The notes beneath the pieces were generated by a model. It was not told the origin of the DNA. It was given only the letters and a program-made list of their open reading frames with translations, and made no database searches. Of a stretch of DNA of 64,000 bases, positions 39,201 through 48,143 are shown piece by piece. The stretch spans positions 19,509,479 through 19,573,478 of the forward strand of contig CM056559.1 in NCBI GenBank assembly GCA_029721515.1. The letters are read 5' to 3'. The translations under genes and the position numbers were made by a program. The stretch is from Synanceia verrucosa (taxonomy: Eukaryota; Chordata; Actinopteri; Perciformes; Synanceiidae). The first letter of the stretch is position 1, and each line of letters opens with the position of its first letter.

Positions 39201-40589
39201 GTGTGGAGGAAGTGGACTCACATGTAGGAAGATCACAGGGTCCTACAACAAAGCAATGTAAGTATGCCCAAAAAATACATCCCTTACATATGAAAATTAC
39301 AAAGAAATAACAGTTGTATGTTGTTCAGATGCATTTAAATCCAAAGTTGCACAGGCTGGTTTTGTTAATAATGCTATGGTGAAATAAGAAAGCTGTGCTC
39401 AAGCATCATCTGCAAGCACATGTTAAATCAGCTATAAAACTAGTCCAGAGGTACATTTGAGCCTCTTTATCTTAATTTCAACATGCTCTAATCTGATGAG
39501 AGGTTGTAGCATGGAAAGCACTGCCTCCGCTTGCTTATCTTGATGGGAAGGTTTTGCAGTAATGAAAACGTTTATTTTCAATGGACAAAAAACATGGAAA
39601 ATTGGGCGAAACACTATAATTCTTTTTGATGTGTAATTTAGAAATCCATGACCAAAGAAGTTCCATTCAGTCACTGTAATTTCATTATGCATTATATTTT
39701 AAGTCCCAGGCAACCAGTAACATGTGGCTATACAGCTGCCAGTCTGACACTTTCTTACCTAAGATCACCAATTAGCAAGTAAACTATTGATTTAAAAGCT
39801 AAGTCTGTACATTATCAAATGATGTTATTTGTTTACTCTTCCAGCTATGGATACAGCGACATTGTCACAATTCCTGTTGGTGCTACCAACATTGACGTAA
39901 AACAGCGGAGCCACAAAGGAATCAAGCATGACGGAAACTACCTGGCGATAAAGAGAGAGAGCGGCGGTTACATCCTTAACGGTAACTTCTCTGTTTCCAC
40001 GGTGGAGCAGGACATTCCTGTGCTGGGTGCTGTGCTGAAGTACAGCGGCTCTTCCACCACGCTGGAGAGGATCCAGAGCTTCAGGCAGCTGAAGGAGGCC
40101 ATCACCATCCAACTCCTTGCCACCGCAGGGGATGCCAACCCTCCCAAGGTCAAATACACCTTTTTCATCCCTCGAGATGTGACCTTTAACAAATCCAAGG
40201 AGAGGAAGGGCTTGTTGCCATCTTTGCATGTGATCCATCCATTTGGCGTTCCTGAATGGGTGCTGGGGGACTGGTCGACATGCTCCAAGAGCTGTGGCTC
40301 CGGATGGTCCAGGAGGAACGTCGAATGCAGAGACAGCGCAGGATTCCTCTCCAGCCAGTGCGACAGAGACCTGAAGCCCTTAGACATCAGGCCCTGTGGG
40401 GATCTGCCATGCCCCATATGGCAGATGGGACCTTGGTCAGTCTGCTCACGAACTTGTGGCCAGGGTGAGCGCCGCCGCAGTGTCTTCTGCATAGACTACA
40501 CTGGGAAGGCTGTTGAGCCAGAGAAGTGCGATCCAAAGAAAATCCCTCAGCCAGTCTCCGCAGAATGCCTCAATCAAGAGTGCTTATGA
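27340..40589 (+). CDS. adamts8: ADAMTS8 metalloprotease (whole gene, 9 exons)
   Basis: Secreted ADAMTS zinc metalloprotease; human ADAMTS8 (METH-2) is described as anti-angiogenic and weakly aggrecan-cleaving. Coding exons: 27340-28062, 29307-29546, 33022-33154, 33271-33438, 34222-34514, 36513-36699, 37613-37785, 39082-39257, 39845-40589. They sum to 2838 nt, giving 945 aa. Domains: signal peptide (about 1-20), propeptide with only two cysteines (C116, C135), furin site RRRR (211-214), catalytic domain with HELGHVLSMPHD (H363, E364, H367, H373), disintegrin-like (about 422-519), TSR1 (about 523-577), Cys-rich (582-698), spacer (about 698-832), TSR2 (about 834-888), TSR3 (about 889-945). IDVKQRSHKG, LKYSGS and KVKYTFF(I/V)P identify ADAMTS8. 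An in-frame GTG at 27319 was not used as start; the ATG at 27340 directly precedes the signal peptide. TSR3 is absent from the human protein as I recall it. Confidence 0.94.
29307..29546 (+). CDS. adamts8: adamts8 exon 2: catalytic domain
   Basis: Residues 242-321, HYILTLLSMAAQLYKHPS to YDTAILFTRE. Acceptor CTACACAG|CAC, donor AGAGAG|GTGAGG; phase 0 on both sides (240 nt). Confidence 0.95.
30945..31035. repeat. two adjacent hairpins in adamts8 intron 2
   Basis: Hairpin 1: arms 30945-30972 and 30983-31010 pair at 27 of 28 positions around loop AAAGGGATTG. Hairpin 2 begins at the next base: arms 31011-31019 and 31027-31035 pair 9 of 9 around loop GGGATTG. Both loops end in the same GGGATTG followed by TCA. 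Read directly from sequence; function unknown. Confidence 0.95.
33022..33154 (+). CDS. adamts8: adamts8 exon 3: catalytic domain
   Basis: Residues 322-366, DICGQKSCDTLGVADVG to AAHEL; first zinc ligand H363 and catalytic E364. Acceptor TTGCAG|GAC, donor CTCG|GTTAGC; phase 1 end. Confidence 0.95.
33271..33438 (+). CDS. adamts8: adamts8 exon 4: zinc site and Met-turn
   Basis: G|HVLSMPHDDSKTC completes the zinc motif, and YLMAPLF holds the Met-turn methionine. It ends EFFDNGHG at CACG|GTAGGA. 168 nt, the same length as the adamts15 counterpart. Confidence 0.95.
34222..34514 (+). CDS. adamts8: adamts8 exon 5: disintegrin-like domain
   Basis: Residues 422-519: GDCLLDVPES, SQLWCQEDGTQQC, LPWADGTPC. 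Sequons NSS and NGS are visible. Acceptor ACCATAG|GGG, donor CCGCTG|GTGAGA, phase 0. Confidence 0.94.
34690..35135 (+). pseudogene. L2-type LINE reverse transcriptase fragment in adamts8 intron 5
   Basis: An open frame reads VKNLGVILDTDLSFEPH, FYHLKNISRIRPFLSQ, SRLDYCNALLSGLPQKK and LKSLDWLPI, the C-terminal part of the reverse transcriptase region of L2/CR1-like non-LTR retrotransposons. Only this piece is present: the catalytic YADD region and endonuclease are missing and the frame ends early. A dead, truncated insertion in the gene's sense orientation. Confidence 0.85.
36177..36232. repeat. (CA)n microsatellite in adamts8 intron 5
   Basis: About 28 CA units, almost uninterrupted, 280 bp before exon 6. 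Confidence 0.95.
36513..36699 (+). CDS. adamts8: adamts8 exon 6: central thrombospondin type-1 repeat
   Basis: VAVDGGWSLWGPWQQCSRTC: WxxWxxW C-mannosylation and CSRTCGGG O-fucosylation motifs. Acceptor ACCACAG|GTG, donor CCACG|GTGAGA, phase 1. Confidence 0.95.
37287..37385. repeat. SINE-like fragment in adamts8 intron 6
   Basis: Contains GTTCGTTGCCTTGCTCAAGG and a following ACCTTGGCAG, a phrase I recognise from widespread fish SINEs. Neither end is clear; it looks like a fragment. Confidence 0.45.
37613..37785 (+). CDS. adamts8: adamts8 exon 7: cysteine-rich domain, first part
   Basis: GKSFREEQCEKYNS to CRARGSSEFKVFESK. Acceptor ACCGTAG|GAA, donor CCAAG|GTACAG, phase 0. Confidence 0.94.
38306..38830. 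mobile_element. inverted-repeat DNA element in adamts8 intron 7
   Basis: Starts TAGCCTGGTCTTACCAGAC and ends GGCCAGGCTA, so the termini TAGCCTGG and CCAGGCTA are inverted. The left end resembles a common fish non-autonomous DNA repeat (CTCGTACTCGTACTATTGTA). 525 bp, CpG-richer than the intron around it, no transposase. I could not find a clean target duplication. Confidence 0.6.
39082..39257 (+). CDS. adamts8: adamts8 exon 8: cysteine-rich domain, second part
   Basis: VIDGTTCGPDTTSVCVQG, then AGCDQVIG and DKCGMCGG. Acceptor CTACAG|GTG, donor GCAAT|GTAAGT, phase 2. Confidence 0.95.
39845..40589 (+). CDS. adamts8: adamts8 exon 9: spacer and two C-terminal TSRs
   Basis: Acceptor CTTCCAG|CTATGG. 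The spacer runs to about residue 832; TSR2 is WVLGDWSTCSKSCGSGW and TSR3 is WSVCSRTCGQGERRR. It stops at CLNQECL TGA. The reading frame is open and closes cleanly, so TSR3 is genuine coding sequence rather than read-through. Confidence 0.95.
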
Positions 40590-42020
40590 AGAACATGAGT
40601 ATAGTGAACTTTTCCTTTTTGGACTGACTGCACTTAGCAGCCATGGATATATTACTGGATGGGCACAGCAGACACAGGTCCAAGGGGTCAGGGTACAGAG
40701 ACACAATACTACCACAGAGAGACACAAATTGACACAGTAACCGCAAACATCATCTCTACCTTGGTTTGGTTTGGTTTCTGAGATTCTGGTCCAGCTGTAA
40801 AAGATGGTTCAAATGAGTCATAACGTGGTCGTTTTGTGTATCTTCCAGTCTGGGTGTCTTGCTTTTACAGTATATAGGAGGAGTGAGGGGCCTTAAACAT
40901 GCCTGTACCCAGGGGCCCATTGTCTCATAGTCCATCCATGTTACCAAGGGCATTTGCCTGAATATTGTTTTGTCATCTTTTGTTGACATTTAACAACCAC
41001 TATCAAGATTTGAAACAATGTAAATCTACCTCAGGATGTACACGTGATGCTATGTAGATGCTAGATGAAGGTGCTCTGTGTGTGTTTTCACCAGAAAGAG
41101 AGGTTTTCTAGTCCCACTTTAAACAGCAACTAACCTCTGGGATGAAGTCTGGTATAACCTGCAGTATGTCTTTTCTAAGTTAGCTCTCATTTAAAGTGGG
41201 GGGGAAAACAATGACATGTAACCTGCTGTCAAACACCACACCAGCACAGTGTAAATATACCTCCAGTTGTCCTCCACAGAACTCAAACCCCTCTAAAGCT
41301 TTAATCGAGCCATTTAGCTGTTACTGATGCAGTGGAATTTGAATGTGCTCCTGTTTAAATGCTTCTCTTTTCTGCACACACACACACAAACATTATGCTC
41401 AATGGTTGTGGTGAATATGTGGTTTTTATCCTGAACATTTGCATTGTGGAACTGTGGGAAAACCATACAATGACACTAAATATGTTGATTGAAAATGTTC
41501 TAGTTATTGCCTCCATCAGAACAGAGAATTTCCCTCTGCCCCGTCGTTTGATTTGCACCTTTTCCCAGGCGCACTATACTGACGTTTACAGGAGCAGTGG
41601 CACAAACAATCTGAATTGTCACAAATGTTTCTTTGGAGGGGTTATTACTAAGTTAAGTAATAAGCATATCTATTGTGTATATGAAAGAAAAACATAAATT
41701 TTATTCCTTTCCAGACTTTTTGAATATTTGTTAAAGCATCATATGCAGACACTCACAGTTGTTTCCAGACTCTTGTATGTATATTTGATTTCTTCATTCC
41801 TGTTGTTAATTTACAATATGTTATAAAACAAAAGAGATGGAGCATTACACCTATATCCCTTCAGTGAAGGACCATACTATTTTATTATTACGGCTTCCTT
41901 TTTAAGCTATTTATTTTTGTAAAATTTTTACCTTGGACATGTAATTAATATGGCAGATGCTGCTGTCTTGGAGATTTTTGTCTATAAAAATGGTCAAATA
42001 AACACATTTATGTCAAGGCA
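40590..42020 (+). other. adamts8: adamts8 3' UTR
   Basis: AT-rich non-coding sequence with no open frame of note, between the stop codon and the first good poly(A) signal. The distal part is rich in ATTTA-type elements near 41880-41930 (for example TTTATTATTA and CTATTTATTTTTG), which in mRNAs can promote decay. The extent is inferred. Confidence 0.6.
41997..42002 (+). terminator. adamts8 poly(A) signal
   Basis: AATAAA about 1.4 kb after the stop codon. Cleavage is expected at about 42015-42025. Confidence 0.6.
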
Positions 42021-43060
42021 TGGTTCTCATTTACTGAAACTTATCCTCCATGGTGACAAATAGAAACTTTGTACAAGCTTCTTCTGTTTCTTTATTGTGC
42101 ACAAACATGTCATTACTAGCAGATCCTTGTCTCCAGACTGGTGGGTACATATCAACAATTATGTGGCAATATCAGGAGGAACAATACCTCAAAATCACCC
42201 ATAAATTCCAAACTAAATGTTTGGTTTTCCATGTTTTCCAGAGCACTCATTTAGGTCATAGAGGGCCTGTAAAAACCGACCAAATGAAGGCCAGACTAAT
42301 GGAATCCTTTGAGGTGGTTCAGCAGCTTTAAAAGTAGGGCCAGGCAGATTTTATTACTGGTTTTACAAACTGAAACCCCTTAAGATGTTTAGTAAAATCC
42401 TACCACACTGGAATAAATTTTCTGCTTAGACATCTAAAATAAAGACTGCCATATAAAGATGTACTCAGCAGCAGTGGTTAGAAAGGAATTTAGATGGCAA
42501 CAACAGTGAATTAACAATATCCCATTTTTAATGTAAGTTAATTCACAGCTGACTGAATTGAGTAAACCCTTACCATACAGAAATTGGTCTGATTTGAGTT
42601 ACTGATGGCACTCTAACACATTTGTAAAACAAAATAATCAGACTTTACCCATGGTGTTTTCACACTCCATCAAGTTTTATTAAGATGGGGCAAGGCATTC
42701 AATGTCTGACATTAAAAATTGGAATAAAATCATATTAACAATATTTGTTTTTAAGTCTCAGATACTCAAAAAATTATTAACTGTAAAATAACTACAAGAA
42801 AAAAATATTATAAAATATATCAAATATGACAGCAACAGCAAAAATAAAGGTTTGCACACTGAATATTGTGCAAATGTAGGCGTTATGACATTTTCCAAAA
42901 TTCAGAATTCACTATAAAAATAAAGATGTGACACTGTGAATAAATGTGTAACAGATGTGTTGATTAGATCAACTCGTGTATTAATGTGAGTGAATATTAA
43001 TATATTCACTTGTGTCGTACATGTTGCTGAATGTGACACTTCCTGTTTCTGAACTGTACG
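42021..43060. other. spacer between adamts8 and zbtb44
   Basis: About 1 kb of AT-rich sequence between the adamts8 poly(A) site and the GC-richer zbtb44 start. I see no gene and no repeat I can name. Confidence 0.6.
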
Positions 43061-43371
43061 GCACCGTGAGAGATGCGCGTTGCATTGTGGGGATAAAAAT
43101 AGAGCGCAGAAAGGACAGCGGGGAGCACAAAGGGACGATAAAAACACCTAAGAAACTTCTACCTTCTGCCTGGTGTCATGTGAATTCATGTGAGCGTTGA
43201 TTCAACCGTGAGTTTTGGCGGCTGGCAGGCTGACAACCGCCTGAGAAGCGCAGGGAATGTGAGTGGTCGGAGGGAAGCGGCAGGGCGCTCCGCTGTCTGC
43301 GATCGTCGCTTTTTGTCAGCTGAGCTGGTTGCATCCCGAGGCCCGGCCGATCACGGGCCTCAGCCCTGAAG
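43061..43371 (+). promoter_or_regulatory. zbtb44: zbtb44 CpG-rich promoter and probable non-coding exon 1
   Basis: From about 43200 the sequence becomes GC- and CpG-rich compared with its surroundings. It ends in a good splice donor, CTGAAG|GTAAAA (43371|43372). The first coding exon of zbtb44 has a 38-nt 5' leader behind a strong acceptor at 47041-47042, so an upstream non-coding exon is required, and this is the best candidate. The transcription start cannot be fixed. Confidence 0.5.
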
Positions 43372-44297
43372 GTAAAATCCTTAGGCACGGTCATTCAGAT
43401 AGCAGTAACACTGCTGTGTGTGCTTCGTCACGGCTATCTTGTTGTCTAAGGATTCACAAGGGAGAGAAGCCAACTGATAGCACTGTGGTATGTCGGCTAG
43501 CACTAGCTTCGTAGCTAACAGCCGTTAGCAGTTCCGTCGACGTAAACATGGTTATCTAAGGTCAAACCGGAAGTATGGTCATTCGGCTTCAAAATAAACG
43601 AGGTTTTAAAATTCATATTCAGTTATACAGTTTAGTTCTATTTTCTACATGTTCATAATTTTTTTTTGATTTGCTTGTGACACAGAGCTGCAATTATTAC
43701 TATAATAGTTCTATTCGTCAAAAACGTCAAAAGGAGAAACAGAATACAATAAATACAATCCGATGTTTCACACGACCAAAACTGCTGTTGACGTGAACAG
43801 TGAGGGTAATAACAGACAATACACTTTATTTTTCGTAATGTGTTAACGATTCACACTGCAGTGCTGGAACAATTCTTTTCGTTTTAATCACACTGCTCCT
43901 CTGTAAAGCGGGTCAGTGAAGGCACTGGTCTTTTATTTTGACAATTGAAATCGGATGTACCTTCCATCTCCTGGTTGACTTGACCTACCAGCTTCACACT
44001 GTTGGCAAAGCTATGATTGTTGTTGTAAACATGTTTGTTCAGCATCTTCTGCGCTGGAATCTTTGCCCACATGTATTCCCCACATTCATCCTTTCTGCTT
44101 TTTCGGACATTATTTGGCCTCATCAGTTTCAGCCCAGTGCGCACGGTCCCTTGCTTTACTTACGTAAAGAGAGTAAAAGTAGCAGGTTGAGGGCTACGCC
44201 TCCTCTTCTCCATCTCCATCATAAATATTTTAACTTTCTTTGCTGACCCCTTGTCACCGAATATGTGATCATTTAAGTATGTAATGTACATATGTAT

Positions 44298-44350
44298 ATG
44301 TGTGTGTGTATATATATACATATACATATATACACACACACACACACATA

Positions 44351-44386
<36 letters not shown>
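44298..44386. repeat. TG/TA/CA compound microsatellite
   Basis: TGTGTG, TATACATATA and CACACA runs followed by an uninterrupted TA run; it is the target in which the Tc1 element at 44387 inserted. A TATA stub remains on the far side (45991-45996). Confidence 0.9.
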
Positions 44387-44389
<3 letters not shown>

Positions 44390-45990
44390 TCATGGAAAAA
44401 ATTATTAGACCACCCTTGTGTTCTTCAATTTCTTGTTAGTTTTAATGCCTGGCTCAACCAAAGGTACATTTGTTTGGACAATTATAATGATAACAACAAA
44501 AATAGCTCATGAGAGTTTAATTTAAGAACTAAGGATTATTTATTTTCCATGGTTTTCTTGATAATAACCAAAATTACTTAAATTCTTACATCAATAGCTA
44601 TGGCATTGTACCGTCAAAAACATTACTTTTAAGCATTCCATGTTTTCTTTTCTGTTTGCTTTAAACACATGATACACACAAGAGTTAATACTTGATTGCA
44701 TAACCATTGTTTTTGATGACTGCAGCCATGCGTCTTGGCATGCTCTCCACCAGCTTCTGACATTGTTCTGCTGTCACAGCAGCCCATTCCTGTTGGACAA
44801 ATTCAAACAAATTTTCTTTGTTTTTGGGCTTGTGGTTCTCCATTTTGAGTTTGATGATTTTCCACAGGTTTTCAATTGGATTAAGATCTGGTGATTGAGC
44901 AGGCCAAGGCATGGTGCAAATGTTGTGGTTCTCCATCCAGGCTTTAACTGACCTTGCCGTGTGGCAAGGGGCATTGTCTTGTTGGAAAATCCAGTCATTC
45001 GAGGCAGGAAAGAGTTTTCCAGCTGATGGAAGAAGACTGTTTTCAAGGGTAGTCCTGTACTTGACCTGGTTCATTCGGCCTTCACACAATTGCATTTGCC
45101 CTGTTCCACTCAGACTGAAACAACCCCAGATCATGACTGATCCACCCCATGTTTTACTGTAGGGGCAAGACAGTCTGGGTTGTAAGCTTCTCCAGGCTTC
45201 CTCCTAACCAGTAAGTTGGCTGGAGTGGGCATCAATTCAAATTGGATTCATCACTGAAGAGAACCTTAGCCCAATCATCAACAGTCCAATCCTTGTGGTC
45301 TCGAGCAAAGAGTAACCGGGCCTTCCTCTGCCTTTCATTGATGAAGGGCTTCTTGCGTGCTCTGTGTGACTTCAAACCAGCTTCAACAAGTCGGTTTCGA
45401 ACTGTCCTTGCCGAGCAAGTCACATTTCTCGACAGTGCCCACTCATTTTTAAGGTCCCTGGAGGTCTGACGACGATTCCTGACACAGGAACGGATGAGTG
45501 CACGGTCATCTCGTGGGGTAGAAAGACGTTTCCTGCCACGGCCAGGTAGCAATTTGGTAGTGCCATGTTCAGCTTGTTTTTTTTTGTTGGAATGAACGGC
45601 TGTCTTGGAGATCTTCAGTTTTTTCGCTACCTGTCTCTCACTCATGCCAATTTCCAGCAGTGCCAAGATGGCTGCCTTTGTTGCTTCACATAATTCTTTT
45701 GTTTTAGGCATTATGTGAGAGCTGACAACTTCTGAGTTGTGCTACGGCTTGAATGTAAGCAGGAAACCACTCTAGGCCTTTGCATGTGCAGTGCTGCTTG
45801 TGACATGAAATGGCCTCTTATATACCCTGGGAATCAATTAAGCTTAAGAATGTCAAATAGGACATAAAGTATTATGTGACCAGCTGCATTTTTTGTTGTT
45901 CATTGTATTATATGTTTAGTGGTACCAGATATTAGAATGAACAAGAAATTGAAGAAAACAAGGGTGGTCTAATAATTTTTTCCATGACTG
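44387..45990 (-). mobile_element. Tc1-like transposon (DD34E), inactive
   Basis: 1,604 bp bounded by terminal inverted repeats of about 51 bp (44387-44437 and 45940-45990, one mismatch), both starting CAGTCATGG, flanked on each side by a TA target duplication. It lies inside a TA microsatellite in zbtb44 intron 1. The transposase frame runs on the minus strand but is broken. Tc1/mariner superfamily: cut-and-paste DNA transposon. Confidence 0.95.
44685..45711 (-). pseudogene. Tc1-like transposase, frameshifted
   Basis: The N-terminal part (45711-45232) has the paired helix-turn-helix DNA-binding region, a GRGRKR hook and the first catalytic Asp in VLFSDES. The C-terminal part (45134-44685, another frame) has QDNAPCHTA and SPDLNPIENLW, with 34 residues between second Asp and Glu (DD34E). 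At least two frameshifts between about 45240 and 45150 separate them, so no full protein is made. Confidence 0.93.
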
Positions 45991-46245
45991 TATATATTCA
46001 CTGTTATTAATTATCACTTATTTTGTGCACAACCAATAACAACAACAATAATAACTAACAGATCGTCACATTTGAGAGGTTTTTATATTTCTCTGTGAAT
46101 TTGAGCCACCACATGGCCTCTCAATATTTTACTGAAAATGAATGCACTTCTGTCCAATACTTTTAAAATCACCACTTAAAGAAAGAATAAAAGAAAGAAG
46201 GGCCTTTTGTCCGGAAGAACTTTAATCGTAGCTAAATACATGTTA

Positions 46246-46294
46246 GCCTTAAAAATAATAATAATAAATAAATAAATAAAATAAATAAAAAAAA
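46246..46294. repeat. A-rich (AATA)n tract in zbtb44 intron 1
   Basis: AATAAT units followed by AAATAAAT units; simple sequence. Confidence 0.85.
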
Positions 46295-47042
46295 TGTAGA
46301 TTCAGTGGAGCTGAATCCCTTTTCTCTTTGCCCCTATCATCTGGTTCTCAGGCCAGGCACTCTCCTGTTGCACCTCCGCAGCCTGGGTCTATAATTCACT
46401 TTGCCTTTACTGGGCCAGCGTAGCCCCAGAGTGTTTTCCTGTGGTCTGTGTGTAAAGGGGAGAGCACTCTCCCTGCGAGAGCCCCTTCACTTGAGCTTTT
46501 GTTTGATGGAAAATCTCATGCCTCAGAGAATCCACATGTCTCACAGACAGCTGCTGAGCATCCTGTAGTGCACTGGCCTCCACATGGGTCTGGCTCGCAT
46601 CGCTGCGCGTCTGCTTTGATTGTTGTTACATAACTTGGTATTTCATCCTCCATGCTCCCTGCTTTCACCCCAACTTCCCCCTTACCTTGCTTGCTTCTTA
46701 GCGAGGACCCTAGTAAATTTTCTCTACCTACACTGCCTTCCGTAATGTGCTTTACTTTTTTTGATCCTGTCTTTTGTTATGAGACTGGTGTTTTCATTTT
46801 TTCATTTTGTCTTTGTACTGATTGACATCTATTAGAGTGTTTCAGTGAGAGTCCAATTTGTTATTTCACACGTGATTGTTTAAATGCTGAGGCTGGGTTT
46901 TGTTTCATTAAGTATCCAATAGATAGACACATCAACATTGCTGTGATGACACAGAGAATAACATCTTTGCTCTGAAGATACAGTGCATGTGGTTTAACTG
47001 GGGTGTTATTTTTTTTTTTTTCCCCTCCAACTCTCTCTGCAG

Positions 47043-48143
47043 GACGTATTTCCTGTACACCGCCATACACTGACTCCAACATGGGGGTCAAAACCTTCAC
47101 CCACAGCTCAAGTTCCCACAGCCAAGAGATGCTGGATAAGCTCAACACTTTACGCAACCAGGGACATTTATGCGATGTCACCATTCGGGTCCAAGACAAG
47201 CTCTTCCTGGCCCACAAAGTGGTCCTAGCCTGCTGCAGTGAATTCTTCCGCTCCAAGCTGGTGGGCCGGCCGGAGGAGGAGGACAAATTTGTGTTGGACA
47301 TTCATCACGTGACCGTGAGCGGCTTCGCTCCTCTGTTGGAATATGCGTACACGTCGACCCTCTCTATTAGCACGGAGAATATCATCGACGTTCTGGCAGC
47401 TGCAAGTTACATGCAGATGTTTGCTGTTGCTAGCACGTGTTCGGAGTTCATGAAGTCCAGCATTCTGTGGAGCCCAGGTAACAACAGCAACAATAACAGC
47501 ATTACAGACAAACCACACGAATCGGCGCCAGAGAGCGCTTCGTCAAACTGTGCCCTGACGCCGTTGGACGGCAGTGTTTCCCCTGTTTCATCTGACTGTA
47601 GTGTGATGGAGAGAAATGTTCCTGTATGCCGCGAATCGCGCCGCAAGCGCAAAAGCTTTGTAACGATGGTATCGCCAGAGAGTCCGCTCAAATGCACTAC
47701 ACAGATGGTCACCACTTCCCCTCAGATCCCCAACCCATCCCCTTCATTCTCAGACAGCACAGCCCAGCCTGTGGAGTCCTCCCTGGCTTTCCCGTGGACT
47801 TTTCCGTTCGGTATTGACAGGAGGTTCCATTCGGACAAATCAAAGCTCCCGGAGAGCCCTCGTTGTTTAGAGCAGGGCACCCCAGGGACCTCGGAGGTGG
47901 TGGTCGGCCGGCGGCTCAGTGACTTCCTAACATGTGAGAGCTCCAAAGCGGTGTCGTCGCCGGTCCCAGCAGAGGAGGAAGATGTGCGGGTGAAGGTGGA
48001 GCGGCTCAGTGATGAGGAGGTCCAGGAGGCATCTTCACAGCCAGTTAGTGCCTCCCAGAGCTCGCTGAGTGACCAGCAGACGGTACCAGGGAGTGAACAG
48101 GTCCATGAGGAGCTCCTCATCAGTCCACAGTCCTCCTCTATAG
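47043..48143 (+). CDS. zbtb44: zbtb44 exon 2: BTB domain and linker (CDS from 47081)
   Basis: A poly-pyrimidine acceptor ends at 47042; 38 nt of leader, then ATG. Codes residues 1-354 with the whole BTB domain, an Asn-rich stretch, RRKRK, PFGIDRR and VKVERLSDEE. Donor TATAG|GTGGGA, phase 1. The open frame continues into the intron for 12 codons, which are not coding. Confidence 0.95.

Noticed and set aside
15782..40589. Reversed assignment, minus gene as adamts8 and plus gene as adamts15
   Set aside because: Spacer and C-terminal motifs (IDIRQRGY and KPQELD on minus; IDVKQRSH and KVKYTFF on plus), exon numbers 8 and 9, and order relative to zbtb44 all support the assignment given.
43440..43475. 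RIHKGEKPT, similar to a C2H2 zinc-finger linker, near the zbtb44 start
   Set aside because: No cysteine or histidine pairs around it; a chance match in a short frame within the first intron.
47003..47080. Upstream in-frame extension of zbtb44 starting at 47003
   Set aside because: It runs through the poly-pyrimidine tract and splice acceptor at 47041-47042; the conserved start is MGVKTFTH at 47081.
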